Below, one piece after another: positions 38,398-46,869 of a stretch of 47,500 nucleotides of DNA. Each line of letters opens with the position of its first letter. Positions within the stretch are counted from its first letter, which is position 1. The stretch is from Symbiodinium natans. Taxonomy: Eukaryota > Sar > Dinophyceae > Suessiales > Symbiodiniaceae. The DNA is taken from positions 1 through 47,500 of the forward strand of contig CAJNDS010002368.1 in assembly GCA_905221605.1 (NCBI GenBank), read 5' to 3'. The notes below the pieces were generated by a model. It searched no databases. It saw nothing but the letters and a program-made list of their open reading frames with translations, and was not told the origin of the DNA. A program made the position numbers and the translations under genes.

Positions 38398-38490
38398 AAT
38401 TGAAAAAGTCTCTCCGAAAAAATGACAAAGGACGTGACTCCAAGCGTATCGAGCCGATAGAAGAAGCCCAAAGCCCAAAGCCCCGAAACC
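38398..38490 (-). CDS. Internal exon with consensus donor
   Basis: Minus strand donor GTAAGT at 38392-38397 and a likely acceptor GGCTTCAG. Several frames are open (for example LDTLGVTSFVIFSERLFQL), so the frame is undecided. The plus frame VEGLETFANRVDLQLKKS is also open. Confidence 0.5.
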
Positions 38491-38738
38491 CTGAAGCCGA
38501 AGCCCCAAGCCCTGAGCCCTAAATCCCAAACCCTAAACCCTAAAACCCTAAACCCTAAGCCCGAAGCCCTAAGCCTACGATCCCGTGAGCTTTAGTTTAG
38601 GCTGGTCAGGCTGCTGGGCATTAGGGTGCCTATGTTGTAGGGTTTAGGGTTTAGGGTTTAGGGTTTAGGGTTTAGGGTTCAGGCTTCAGGGATCAGGGTT
38701 CAAGGTTCCGGGTTTAGGGTTTAGGGTTTAGGGTTTAG

Positions 38739-39875
38739 GTGATGGTGGTGGTGGTGGTGGGTGGTGGTGGGTGGTGGTGGGTGGTGGTGGGTGGTGGTCG
38801 GTGGTGGTCGGTGGTGGTCGGTGGTGGTCGGTGGTGGTCGGTGGTGGTCGGTGGTGGTCGGTGGTGGTCGGTGGTGGTCGGTGGTGGTCGGTGGTGGTCG
38901 GTGGTGGTCGGTGGTGGTCGGTGGTGGTCGGTGGTGGTCGGTGGTGGTCGGTGGTGGTCGGTGGTGGTCGGTGGTGGTCGGTGGTGGTCGGTGGTGGTCG
39001 GTGGTGGTCGGTGGTGGTCGGTGGTGGTCGGTGGTGGTCGGTGGTGGTCGGTGGTGGTCGGTGGTGGTCGGTGGTGGTGGGTGGTGGTGGGTGGTGGTGG
39101 GTGGTGGTGGGTGGTGGTGGGTGGTGGTGGGTGGTGGTGGGAGGTGGCGGTGGTGGTGGGTGGTGGGTGTGGTGGTGGTGGTGGGTGGTGGTGTGGTGGG
39201 TGGGGTGGGTGGTGGTGTGGTGGTGGTGGGTGGTGGTGGGTGGTGGTGGGTGGTGGGGTGGTGGGGGTGGTGGTGGTGGTGGGTGGTGGTGGGTGGTGGT
39301 GGTGGGGGTGGTGGTGGTGGTGGGGTTGGTGGGTGGGTTTGGTGGTGGTTTGGTTGGTGGTTGGTGGTGGTGGGTGTGGTGGTGGGTGGTGGTGGTGGGG
39401 TGGGTGGGGGTGGGTGGGTGGTGGGTGGTGGTGGTGGTGGTGGTGGTGGTCGGTAGTGGCGGTGGTCGGTGGTGGTGGTCGGTGGCGGTGGGCGGGGCGG
39501 TGCGGTGGCGGTGGCGGGTGGCGGCGCGGCCGGCGGCGGCGGCGGTGGTGGTGGTCGGTGGCGGTGGTGGCGGTGGCGGTGGCGGTGGTGGTGGTGGTGG
39601 GTGGTGGTGGCGGTGGGTGGTGGTGGTGGTGGGTGGTGGTGGTGGTGGTGGTGGTGGTGGTGGTGGTGGTGGTGGTGGTGGTGGTGGTGGGATGGTGGTG
39701 GTGGTGGTGATGGTGGGATGGTGGTGGGGTGATGGTGGTGGTGGTGGGTGGTCGTCGTGGTGGTGGTGGTGGGTGGTCATGGTGGTGGTGGTGGGTGGTC
39801 GTCGTGGTGGTGGTGGTGGTGGGTGGTCGTGGTGGTGGTGGTGGTGGTGGTGGTGGTGGTGGTGGTGGTGGTGGT
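38739..39875. repeat. Large GGT-type microsatellite with 10-bp unit
   Basis: From about 38786 to 39075 the decamer GGTGGTGGTC repeats about 28 times. It is followed by GGTGGTGGTG/GGTGGG/GGC variants and pure GGT (about 39640-39875). All long ORFs here (Pro/His/Thr- or Gly/Trp/Val-rich) are low-complexity artefacts. Confidence 0.98.
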
Positions 39876-39883
39876 GATTGTCT

Positions 39884-40030
39884 ATATTGGATTATTTGGG
39901 GATACCAGCAAAAACCTGCTTCCATGTGCTTGCGCGCTTGGTTGTCGTGGTTGTGGTTGCCAATATTTTGGATTATTTGGGCATACTAGTACAAACCTTC
40001 TTCCGTGTGCTTGCGCGCTGTTGGGGATTA
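39884..40030. repeat. About 76-bp tandem duplication
   Basis: TTGGATTATTTGGG.ATAC..G and GTGCTTGCGCGCT occur twice. Confidence 0.85.
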
Positions 40031-40206
40031 AATCGGGCTCAAAAGTCAGAACCCCCAACAAAAACCCTAAACCCCTAAACCCCTAAACCCCGAAATCCCT
40101 ACCCCAAAATCCCTAAACCCCTAAACCCCTAAACCCCTAAACCCTACATCCCTGAACCCTACATCCCTAAACCCGAAACCCTAAACCCTAAATCCCTAAA
40201 CCCTTC

Positions 40207-40284
40207 CTAGAACACGACCAGTGCAAGTCGTCGGACGGCTGCCTCCAAAGTGTGGAGGAGCTGGTCTTGGATGAAGAGATCTGC
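40207..40284 (-). CDS. Probable 3'-terminal exon, strand ambiguous
   Basis: Minus strand, acceptor CATGACTGAAG, 25 codons (ADLFIQDQLLHTLEAAVRRL...) then TAG; GTCGTG just before could be a donor. The plus strand reads CKSSDGCLQSVEELVLDEEI after CGACCAG and is equally open. Confidence 0.5.
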   Translation of the reverse strand, partial: ADLFIQDQLLHTLEAAVRRLALVVF

Positions 40285-40402
40285 CTTCAGTCATGGCCAG
40301 GCCTTACACCTCTAAGGGTTTAGGGTTTAGGGTTTAGGGTTTAGGGTTTAGGGTTTAGGGTTTAGGGTTTAGGGTTTAGGGTTTAGGGTAATTCCTAAAC
40401 AC

Positions 40403-40489
40403 TTCTACAGCAGCCAGGGTGCCAGCCACACCGGCACCGACCTCTCCAACTGTCCCGCCCAGGACTCCGCGCAGCGTCCCTGCGCCAGT
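40403..40489 (-). CDS. Exon with glycine-zipper-like segment
   Basis: Minus strand, acceptor TAAACCCAAG, 29 codons (TGAGTLRGVLGGTVGEVGAG then VAGTLAAVE), donor GTGTTT. Regular small-residue spacing resembles a glycine-zipper membrane helix. It lies in the reverse arm geometry (TTTAGGG left, CCCTAAA right). Confidence 0.7.
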
Positions 40490-40498
40490 CTTGGGTTT

Positions 40499-40588
40499 AC
40501 CCTAAACCCTAAACCCTAAACCCTAAACCCTAAACCCTAAACCCTAAACCCTAAACCCTAAACCCTAAACCCTAAACCCTAAGCCCTA
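40499..40588 (-). repeat. CCCTAAA array
   Basis: About 12 units. Confidence 0.96.
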
Positions 40589-40616
40589 AAAGAGCCAAGA
40601 GCCCCCCCCCAAGCAC

Positions 40617-40675
40617 CTAAAGCCACCCGATGCCTCGGACAGGCGAAAAGCCTCGGCAGCCGCAGCCACCACCTC
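40617..40675 (-). CDS. Internal exon, Ala-rich helix
   Basis: Minus strand, acceptor CGCCCTTTTCCAG, 19 codons (EVVAAAAEAFRLSEASGGF), donor GTGCTT. Confidence 0.7.
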
Positions 40676-40721
40676 CTGGAAAAGGGCGCATGTGGTGGGG
40701 CTTGAGGGTTTATGGCAGGGT

Positions 40722-40835
40722 TTAGGGTTTAGGGTTTAGGGTTTAGGGTTTAGGGTTTAGGGTTTAGGGTTTAGGGTTTAGGGTTTAGGGTTTAGGGTTT
40801 AGGGTTTAGGGTTTAGGGTTTCGGGTTTAGGGTTA
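40722..40835 (+). repeat. TTTAGGG array
   Basis: About 16 units. Confidence 0.97.
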
Positions 40836-40923
40836 GGGAGTTTGGGGGGGCATGGGGTTTGCAGGGTCAGAGGGGCTCTTTCCGGGGGCTAGAAGTGTTT
40901 CTAGGGGCCTGGTAGGGCTCCTA

Positions 40924-40999
40924 GCTTAGGGTTTAGGGTTTAGGGTTTAGGGTTTAGGGTTTAGGGTTTAGGGTTTAGGGTTTAGGGTTTAGGGTTTAG
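40924..40999 (+). repeat. TTTAGGG array
   Basis: About 10 perfect units. Confidence 0.97.
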
Positions 41000-41156
41000 T
41001 CAAGTAAGGTTCTTGTAGAATTCATCGGGTCTTGGGGTTTGGGTTGTTCGGGTGTTGCGCCAGCTGAGCCCAAGGTTTAGGGTTGCAAGGATTTAGGGTT
41101 TAGAGAGGCCTTGGTCGCCATCCATCCATGAGGGTTCAAGTGGAAAACTCCTGCAC

Positions 41157-41218
41157 AAGGAGCAGACAAGGGCCAAAAGCCTTCAGGAGCCGTGAGAAGC
41201 CTCGAAGGATGTTGTAGA
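41157..41218 (-). CDS. Internal exon, hydrophobic
   Basis: Minus strand, acceptor GGTTTTGTAG, 20 codons (YNILRGFSRLLKAFGPCLLL), donor GTGCAG. Confidence 0.65.
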
Positions 41219-41261
41219 CTACAAAACCCGAACCCCTAAACCCCGAACCCCTGAACCCCAA

Positions 41262-41379
41262 ACCCTAAACCCTAAACCCTAAACCCTAAACCCTAAACCC
41301 TAAACCCTAAACCCTAAACCCTAAACCCTAAACCCTAAACCCTAAACCCTAAACCCTAAACCCTAAACCCTAAACCCTA
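41262..41379 (-). repeat. CCCTAAA array
   Basis: About 17 units. Confidence 0.97.
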
Positions 41380-41467
41380 GGGTTTGTGTTGCAAGTCGGC
41401 CCGGTGGTGCGTCCGAGCCGCGTTCCAACATCTGCACAGGTATTCCGCCACCATCTGCGGTTGACAC
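41380..41467 (-). CDS. Internal exon, Cys/His-containing
   Basis: Minus strand, acceptor ACTGAGCAGTTCAG|G (a family A-like end), about 29 codons (CQPQMVAEYLCRCWNAARTH...), running into the array. Other frames are open too. Confidence 0.55.
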
Positions 41468-41629
41468 CTGAACTGCTCAGTTACCCCAAATCTTATGACT
41501 GAACTTATGAAGTTCGGTTATACGTAGAGATTCCCGATGTCATCCCTGAATCATAGAAATTCCGGGACCCTAAACCCTAAAACCGAGACTCTGTAGTATA
41601 TAGCCATAAGCAACACAAAAACAACAAAC

Positions 41630-41756
41630 AAAAAAAAAATAAAACTGATCAAAATTGGCAAAGAGGCTTGGCATCTCCGCTGAGGAAGAACTTGAGGGGC
41701 AATCCATCTCCATCCCCATCCTTGGCTTAGGATTTCCGAGGCTCTGGGTTTCGGAG
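41630..41756 (-). CDS. Internal exon after poly-C tract
   Basis: Minus strand. Acceptor is poly-C then GAG (poly-G on plus at 41760-41779). 42 codons with SETQSLGNPKPRMGMEMDCP, SSSSSAEMPSLFANFDQF, donor GTTTGT. Confidence 0.6.
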
Positions 41757-42074
41757 CTCGGGGGGGGGGGGGGGGGGGGTTCAGGGTGTACCCACAAATC
41801 CCAAAAACACGTAGGCTGTAGCCCCGAAAATGAGGCTTAGGGTGTAGAGGTTGTGATTTTGGTTGGCCTATATGGTTCTCTAGATTATGGTCCTCGAAAT
41901 TATAGGAAATTATAGGGGCCGCCTTATCATAAGGACCCCAAAAAGGGACCCTGATGTAGAGGATCCCCCAGAAGTTATACTACTGCTGACTTCCCCCCAC
42001 CCACCCACCCAAAAACGGAAAAAAAAAGAAAAAGTGGACACCCCTGTCAAGCAATCAACACATCCTTGGCTTAC

Positions 42075-42119
42075 CCATCTTTGGGGCTCTCGGAAAGCTC
42101 CTTCAGATGACCTGTTGCG
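42075..42119 (-). CDS. Short internal exon
   Basis: Minus strand, acceptor AGCCGACAG, 15 codons (RNRSSEGAFREPQRW), donor GTAAGC. Confidence 0.5.
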
Positions 42120-42201
42120 CTGTCGGCTTAGGGTCCACGATCCATGGCCTTGTGGGGGCTTAGGGTTTCGGAGTTGAAGGGATAGGGAGCTTGATCAGAA
42201 C

Positions 42202-42251
42202 CAGTATCACTGCAAAGAAACTATCCGGAATCGGCACTGACCCTCCAGACT
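42202..42251 (-). CDS. Short internal exon
   Basis: Minus strand, acceptor CTGTCCTTAAG, 16 codons (SGGSVPIPDSFFAVIL), donor GTTCTG. Confidence 0.6.
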
Positions 42252-42342
42252 CTTAAGGACAGACCATGAGTCTGGTCGCCGAAATCCCAAAACCCCCCCG
42301 GAACAAGCAACTATAAACCCCAGCCCCCAGCTGCAAAGCCTG

Positions 42343-42475
42343 GGGTTTAGGGTTTAGGGTTTAGGGTTTAGGGTTTAGGGTTTAGGGTTTAGGGTTTAGG
42401 GTTTAGGGTTTAGGGTTTAGGGTTTAGGGTTTAGGGTTTAGGGTTTAGGGTTTACAGTTTAGGGTTTAGGTTTAG
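42343..42475 (+). repeat. TTTAGGG array
   Basis: About 18 units. Confidence 0.97.
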
Positions 42476-42525
42476 GGCTCAAGAGGTCTAAGCCCAGATC
42501 CTAAACCCTGAAAGCGAAAACATAC

Positions 42526-42596
42526 ATCGGAGCCAGCGTCGATGATGCTGAGGCGGGTCTGCACCGCTTCCATTCCCGCAGCTGCACGCCCAGCCT
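42526..42596 (-). CDS. Internal exon, helical
   Basis: Minus strand, acceptor TTAGCGTTGAG, 23 codons (AGRAAAGMEAVQTRLSIIDA...), donor GTATGT (near consensus). Confidence 0.65.
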
Positions 42597-42898
42597 CTCA
42601 ACGCTAAACCCTAAACCCTAAACCCTAAACCCTAAACCCTAAACCCTGAACCCTGAACCCTGAACTCTGAACCCTGAAACCCTAACCCTAAGCCTGCAAA
42701 CCCTAAAACCTAAACCTTTAAACGATAAACCCTGAACCCTAAGCACCCAGCAGTCTTTGGTGTTTGGGGGGGGCAAGGGGGGGGGGGGGATGGGTGGGTG
42801 GGTGGGTGGGTAGGGTTTAGGGCTTTAGTGTCTGGTGGTCCCAAGCACCTTCAGATGATCATGGCCCATGTGCGGATTAGATTCTACCCAGATTCTAC

Positions 42899-42940
42899 CC
42901 GAGTAAGAAGGGCAGCTACTTTCTGGTCCAGAAGTGGCAC
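42899..42940 (-). CDS. Short internal exon
   Basis: Minus strand frame VPLLDQKVAALLTR, donor GTAGAA. Acceptor not fixed. Confidence 0.45.
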
Positions 42941-42957
42941 CGAAACCCTAAACCCCA

Positions 42958-43085
42958 AACCCTAAACCCCCCTAAACCCTAAACCCCCCTAAACCCTAAA
43001 CCCCCCTAAACCCTAAACCCCCCTAAACCCTAAACCCTAAACCCTAAACCCTAAACCCTAAACCCTAAACCCTAAACCCTAAACC
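42958..43085 (-). repeat. Telomeric array with 17-bp higher-order unit
   Basis: Four copies of AAACCCTAAACCCCCCT, then plain CCCTAAA. Confidence 0.96.
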
Positions 43086-43098
43086 ACTGAGTTTTCTC

Positions 43099-43166
43099 CT
43101 ATGGAGCGTGGGATCGGGTCCCAGTCTGTGGCACCAACACTGACTTCACGTAGTCTTGCGAGACAT
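43099..43166 (-). CDS. Possible 3'-terminal exon
   Basis: Minus strand, acceptor ATGTCTCGCAAG, 21 codons (VSQDYVKSVLVPQTGTRSHA...) then TAG. A direct repeat ATGTCTCGCAAG spans the acceptor. Confidence 0.55.
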
Positions 43167-43389
43167 CTTGCGAGACATCTACAACTACCCGAAACCCTAC
43201 ACCCTAAAGCCTAAAACTCTGAAACCTAAACCGCCCAAGTTTAGAGAGCCCCAATGTAGATGAACCCTGCGCACACCTTTGCTAGGGTTTTGGGGTTCAG
43301 GGTTTGGGGTTCAGGGCAAAAAAGGCTCAAACCCCAGACCACCCCCCAAACTGCCCACTGCCACGTTAAGCCCTGGGCCCTAAGTGCAC

Positions 43390-43512
43390 CTTAATGGTGG
43401 TATCCAGGTACACCCCATTTCCTAAAACCCGCTGCGGAGCCTGGCATTCCACGGGCACGGCCCCACCATTGGCCTCGACAAACCTGGCCGCAACTCCCGT
43501 GAATTTTCCATT
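43390..43512 (-). CDS. Internal exon, unknown protein
   Basis: Minus strand, acceptor CACTGCCTTAG, 41 codons (NGKFTGVAARFVEANGGAVP, VECQAPQRVLGNGVYLDTTI), donor GTGCAC. Among the strongest single exons; family not recognised. Confidence 0.8.
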
Positions 43513-43578
43513 CTAAGGCAGTGTTCAGGGTTGAGGTTAGGGGATTTGGAATGCAACCCTGAACCCTAAACCCTAAAC

Positions 43579-43645
43579 CTTTTAGTCTTGTTCAGAACTC
43601 TGGGCCGGAATTTTTGGCACTCTGCAGTGCTCATTCCTCCAACAA
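43579..43645 (-). CDS. Internal exon abutting telomeric donor
   Basis: Minus strand, acceptor CTTTTGCCCCAG, 21 codons (VGGMSTAECQKFRPRVLNKT...), donor GTTTAGGG. The simple join to 43512 shifts frame, so one boundary is unresolved. Confidence 0.65.
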
Positions 43646-43737
43646 CTGGGGCAAAAGAAGGAATTCTTTCATCATGGGAGGGCAGGCAGCATAGAGAGGG
43701 GTAGTACGGAAACCCATGGTTTCAAGGGGTTAAGACT

Positions 43738-43822
43738 TGGCTCGCACCTCGAGACCTTAGTCGGGATCATAGAGATCATAGTACCCCCCCAAGTCTCATC
43801 CCCATTAAGGAGTGCGAGTCTA
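43738..43822. mobile_element. TIR element, distantly family B-like
   Basis: GACTTGGCTCGCACCTCGAG and CATTAAGGAGTGCGAGTC are imperfect inverted ends. Confidence 0.5.
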
Positions 43823-43941
43823 AAGGGGAACCTCCCAACTCGTAACCCTAAACCCTAAACCCTAAACCCTAAACCCTAAACCCTAAACCCTAAACCCTGA
43901 ACCCTGAACCCTGAACCCTGAACCCCTAATCCCTAAAAAAC

Positions 43942-43987
43942 CGACGGCTTTCTCTGAATATGGCTCCTGCCATGGCTCTTAAAGTAC
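43942..43987 (-). CDS. Short internal exon
   Basis: Minus strand, acceptor AAATTCTTAAG|G, 14 codons (TLRAMAGAIFRESR), donor GTTTTT. Confidence 0.5.
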
Positions 43988-44006
43988 CTTAAGAATTTTT
44001 AAGAAG

Positions 44007-44078
44007 TTTAGGGTTTAGGGTTTAGGGTTTAGGGTTTAGGGTTTAGGGTTTAGGGTTTAGGGTTTAGGGTTTAGGGTC
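44007..44078 (+). repeat. TTTAGGG array
   Basis: About 10 perfect units. Confidence 0.97.
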
Positions 44079-44084
44079 CCCAAA

Positions 44085-44159
44085 CTCAGGAGCATTTCCC
44101 CCGGGGGCTCTAAGGTGGAACAATCTCCGCAGGTGAGACCGCCCTGAAATCAGGGATCC
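44085..44159 (-). CDS. Internal exon, basic
   Basis: Minus strand, acceptor TGTAGCTCAG, 25 codons (GSLISGRSHLRRLFHLRAPG...). Donor weak. Confidence 0.55.
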
Positions 44160-44870
44160 CTGAGCTACACCCTGAAACGCCTCAGCCCTTAAACCCTTTC
44201 AAACCCTAGACCCTTTCAAACCCTGAGCCCTAAACCCTTACACCCTTAATTCCTTACACCCGTAGGCCCCCCCAACCCCTAAACCCCCAAGCCCACAAGA
44301 CCACTGCCCTGGGATTCCTACTTCCGCTGCCCGTCCACCACTCAATCCTGAACCCGAAGCCCTCAAGCCCTTAAAGCCCTTGAAGTCCTTAACACAAAAT
44401 CCGTCCGAGCCCCAAAAACATTCCTGAAAACCCACAGCTCTATCTAAGCTCTTCAACCCTTAACCCTAAACTCATCCATCCCTGAACTCGGAAACCTGAA
44501 CCCTAACCCTAAACCCTGAACTCTTTAACCCCTAAACCCTGAACCCTTGGAACCCTAAACCCTAAACCTTTAACTCTTTAACCCCCCCAAAAGCCTTTAA
44601 AACCTCAGCCCTGACCTCATCCCCTCTTCTAAACCCTTCACTCTTTAATCACTAAACTCTTTAAACCCTCAGCCGTGATCCCTAAACCCCTCTTAAGTCC
44701 CTCAAGCTAACCCTGAACTCTTTAACCCCTAAACTCTAAACCCTAAACCCTGATCAGCCCTGATCCCTAAACCCCTCCAAAACCCCTCTTAAGCCCCTCA
44801 AGCTACAACCCTAAACCCTAAACCCTAAACCCTAAACCCTAAACCCTAAACCCTGAACCCCTCCTAAGCC
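44160..44870. other. Degenerate telomere-like sequence
   Basis: CCCTAAA variants with CTCTTTAA spacers. A possible minus exon (LSGGRAAEVGIPGQWSC, about 44286-44348) is weak. Confidence 0.5.
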
Positions 44871-44875
44871 CCTCA

Positions 44876-44940
44876 AGCTAAAGAGATGCCTCTTCCAACT
44901 GGCGACGAACTTCCGAAACCTCGGCAGCTCAAGGAACGAG
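44876..44940 (-). CDS. Internal exon, unknown protein
   Basis: Minus strand, acceptor GCTTTGGAG, frame SFLELPRFRKFVASWKRHLF. 3' end approximate. Confidence 0.6.
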
Positions 44941-45542
44941 CTCCAAAGCCCTTCAGGGTTCAGGGTTTAAGGGCTAAGGGTTGAGGGTTTAGGGTTTAAG
45001 GGTTTAAGGGTTCAGGGTTTAGGGTTTAGGGTTCAGGGTTTAAGGGCTTAGTCTTCGAGATGTTGGGTTTTGGACTCAGCGTTTCTGATTCTAAGCTTGG
45101 GATTGAGGGTTTGGGTTTGGCTGTTAGGGGGATTGCTGGTACCTTGAAGCCCAACCCTAAACCCTAAACCCTAAACGCCAAACCCTAAACCCTAAACCAA
45201 AATAGAGGGGTGCAAAGGTTTAGGGTTTGGGGGGTTAGCTTTTGAGGTTTGAGGTTTAGGGCCGGGCTTAGGGTTTAGGGCCTAAATGGTCCAAGTTTCG
45301 GAAGTTTCGCGCGGGGCCGCAAAAACCAAGACCGCAGAACCCTAGGCCCTAAACTCAAACGCAACCCCCTTTCCCCCCAAGCCACTGACCAACCCAACAC
45401 GACGAGCACCCGCAATCCTCAGCCGTAAGTACGGAGACCCTAAACCCTAAACCCTGGACCGTGCCGAAACCCGAAACCCTAAACCCTAAACCTAACCCTG
45501 AAATCGCTTCTCGGGTTCGGCTTAGGTTCTGAAGCCTCGTAC

Positions 45543-45594
45543 CCAGCCAGCAATATGCTGTTCACCATCCGGGATTCTACCGCACGGTGGGCAG
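45543..45594 (-). CDS. Internal exon, unknown protein
   Basis: Minus strand, acceptor AACCCCGAG, 16 codons (AHRAVESRMVNSILLA), donor GTACGA. Confidence 0.6.
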
Positions 45595-45840
45595 CTCGGG
45601 GTTTCCAAGGTTTAGGGTTTAGGGTTTAGGGTTCAGGGTTTAGGGCCGAGGGTTCCGGTCGTTAAGGGTCTGGCTTCTAGACTTAGGCGTATTCAGGGTT
45701 CAGGTTTCGGGTCCAGGGTTAAGGTTTAGCGTCTGGGTTGTCAAGGGTCAGGCGTCTCGAGTTAGGTCTATAGCTAAGAGGCAACAGCTATAGGGTTTAG
45801 GGTTTAGGGTTTAGGGTTTAGGGTTTAGGGTTTAGTGCAC

Positions 45841-45927
45841 TTTTGCAGTGGCGGGAACGTGCCGACGATGGCACGGCAGCGTCGGACGCCTCCATGGCAA
45901 TTCGACTTGTCGTCACGCTGCTGACGC
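45841..45927 (-). CDS. Internal exon, frame uncertain
   Basis: Minus strand, acceptor CCCAACGCAG, donor GTGCAC. Two open frames: VSSVTTSRIAMEASDAAVPS and RQQRDDKSNCHGGVRRCRAI. Confidence 0.6.
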
Positions 45928-46203
45928 CTGCGTTGGGGTATCGGAACCCGAAGGCTCCCCCTATATTCGGGTTTAGGATTTAGGGTTTATCGGTTTTTGG
46001 GCAAACCCGAGACCCCAAAGTGGGTGCCCTTTCTGTGGTTACTATAGTATATATTTTTTTCTAGGGGCTCTAGGGAGCCCCAAAGATGGTGTAGGGCTCG
46101 GTGGACCCTAACAGGCCTAAGCCCGAAACAATGGCAAAAACCCAAGACCCCAACACCAATAAGCCATAACCAACCTTCATCATTTTTTTTGTTGTTTTGT
46201 GTT

Positions 46204-46280
46204 GTTGGTGTGCATATATACATATATATATATATATATATATGACTTGTGTTTTTTTCTCTCTCTCTCTCTCTCTCTCT
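46204..46280. repeat. (TA)n and (CT)n microsatellites
   Basis: ATATAT run then TCTCTC run, in the intron downstream of the 46358-46432 exon. Confidence 0.97.
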
Positions 46281-46357
46281 CAGGGGGTTCAACATCCCAG
46301 GAAGCACGACAGGCAGGGTTGAGGGTTTGGGGTTCGGGGTGTCTGGTTCATGGCAAC

Positions 46358-46432
46358 CCTTGAAAAAAGCGCTCGTCATCTTGGGCAGGATGCAGCAGCC
46401 GTGTCCGAAACCCTCAAACCCAAAACGGTTCC
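46358..46432 (-). CDS. Internal exon, unknown protein
   Basis: Minus strand, acceptor TAGAGTGTCAG, 24 codons (NRFGFEGFGHGCCILPKMTS...), donor GTTGCC. Confidence 0.65.
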
Positions 46433-46435
46433 CTG

Positions 46436-46521
46436 ACACTCTATCTACCTACAGTTTAACAGCAAGTACCCTGAATTAGTAGGTATGACCCATAAATCCC
46501 TAGGTAAAGAGGGTCCCACGG
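46436..46521. mobile_element. TIR element, family C
   Basis: Interior GTACCCTGAATTAGTAGGT and ACCCATAAAT..TAGGTAAAGAGGGTCCCA align with the 9784-9877 element. Inverted ends are imperfect. Confidence 0.65.
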
Positions 46522-46534
46522 CAGGGTTTAGGGA

Positions 46535-46619
46535 TTACCTGGACCCCCAAAGTATGTAAAAACTATGGCACGTTTTATGGGTTTTGGGGCTACTTTGTTA
46601 ACATAGGGGTCCAGGTAGG
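46535..46619. mobile_element. TIR element, family C-like
   Basis: TACCTGGACCCC and GGGGTCCAGGTA are perfect 12-bp inverted ends. The interior TTTTATGGGTTTTGGGGCTAC matches the reverse complement of the family C interior. Confidence 0.7.
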
Positions 46620-46833
46620 GCTAGGGATGAGGATCCACACAACCTGACTCGACCTGGGTAGACGCTCTAAACCATCTGACACCCTAGAGGCCCTAGACCA
46701 TCGAAATCCGAACGCTGCATCTGCTAAACCCTGCAAACCCTAAGCCATCTAAACCCAACAGCGTCGCAAGTACCCCAAGTGAGGTTACAAGCTCTAACAC
46801 CTCTCAACAACCCTAGAGCATCTAATCCTCGAC

Positions 46834-46865
46834 CCTCGCCTCTGGATCAACTCCAGCAGCGGGAG
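46834..46865 (-). CDS. Possible short exon
   Basis: Minus strand frame LPLLELIQRR after TTTCGAG, donor GTCGAG. Only 32 bp. Confidence 0.35.
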
Positions 46866-46869
46866 CTCG

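Noticed and set aside
38728-39925. Long ORFs (up to 396 codons) rich in Pro/His/Thr or Gly/Trp/Val
   Set aside because: All arise from the stop-free GGT/GAC-type microsatellite in several frames at once.
45987-46439. 150-codon minus-strand ORF
   Set aside because: Composite of one real exon, a CT microsatellite (Arg-Glu run), a TA microsatellite (Tyr-Ile run) and intron. Only 46358-46432 is kept.
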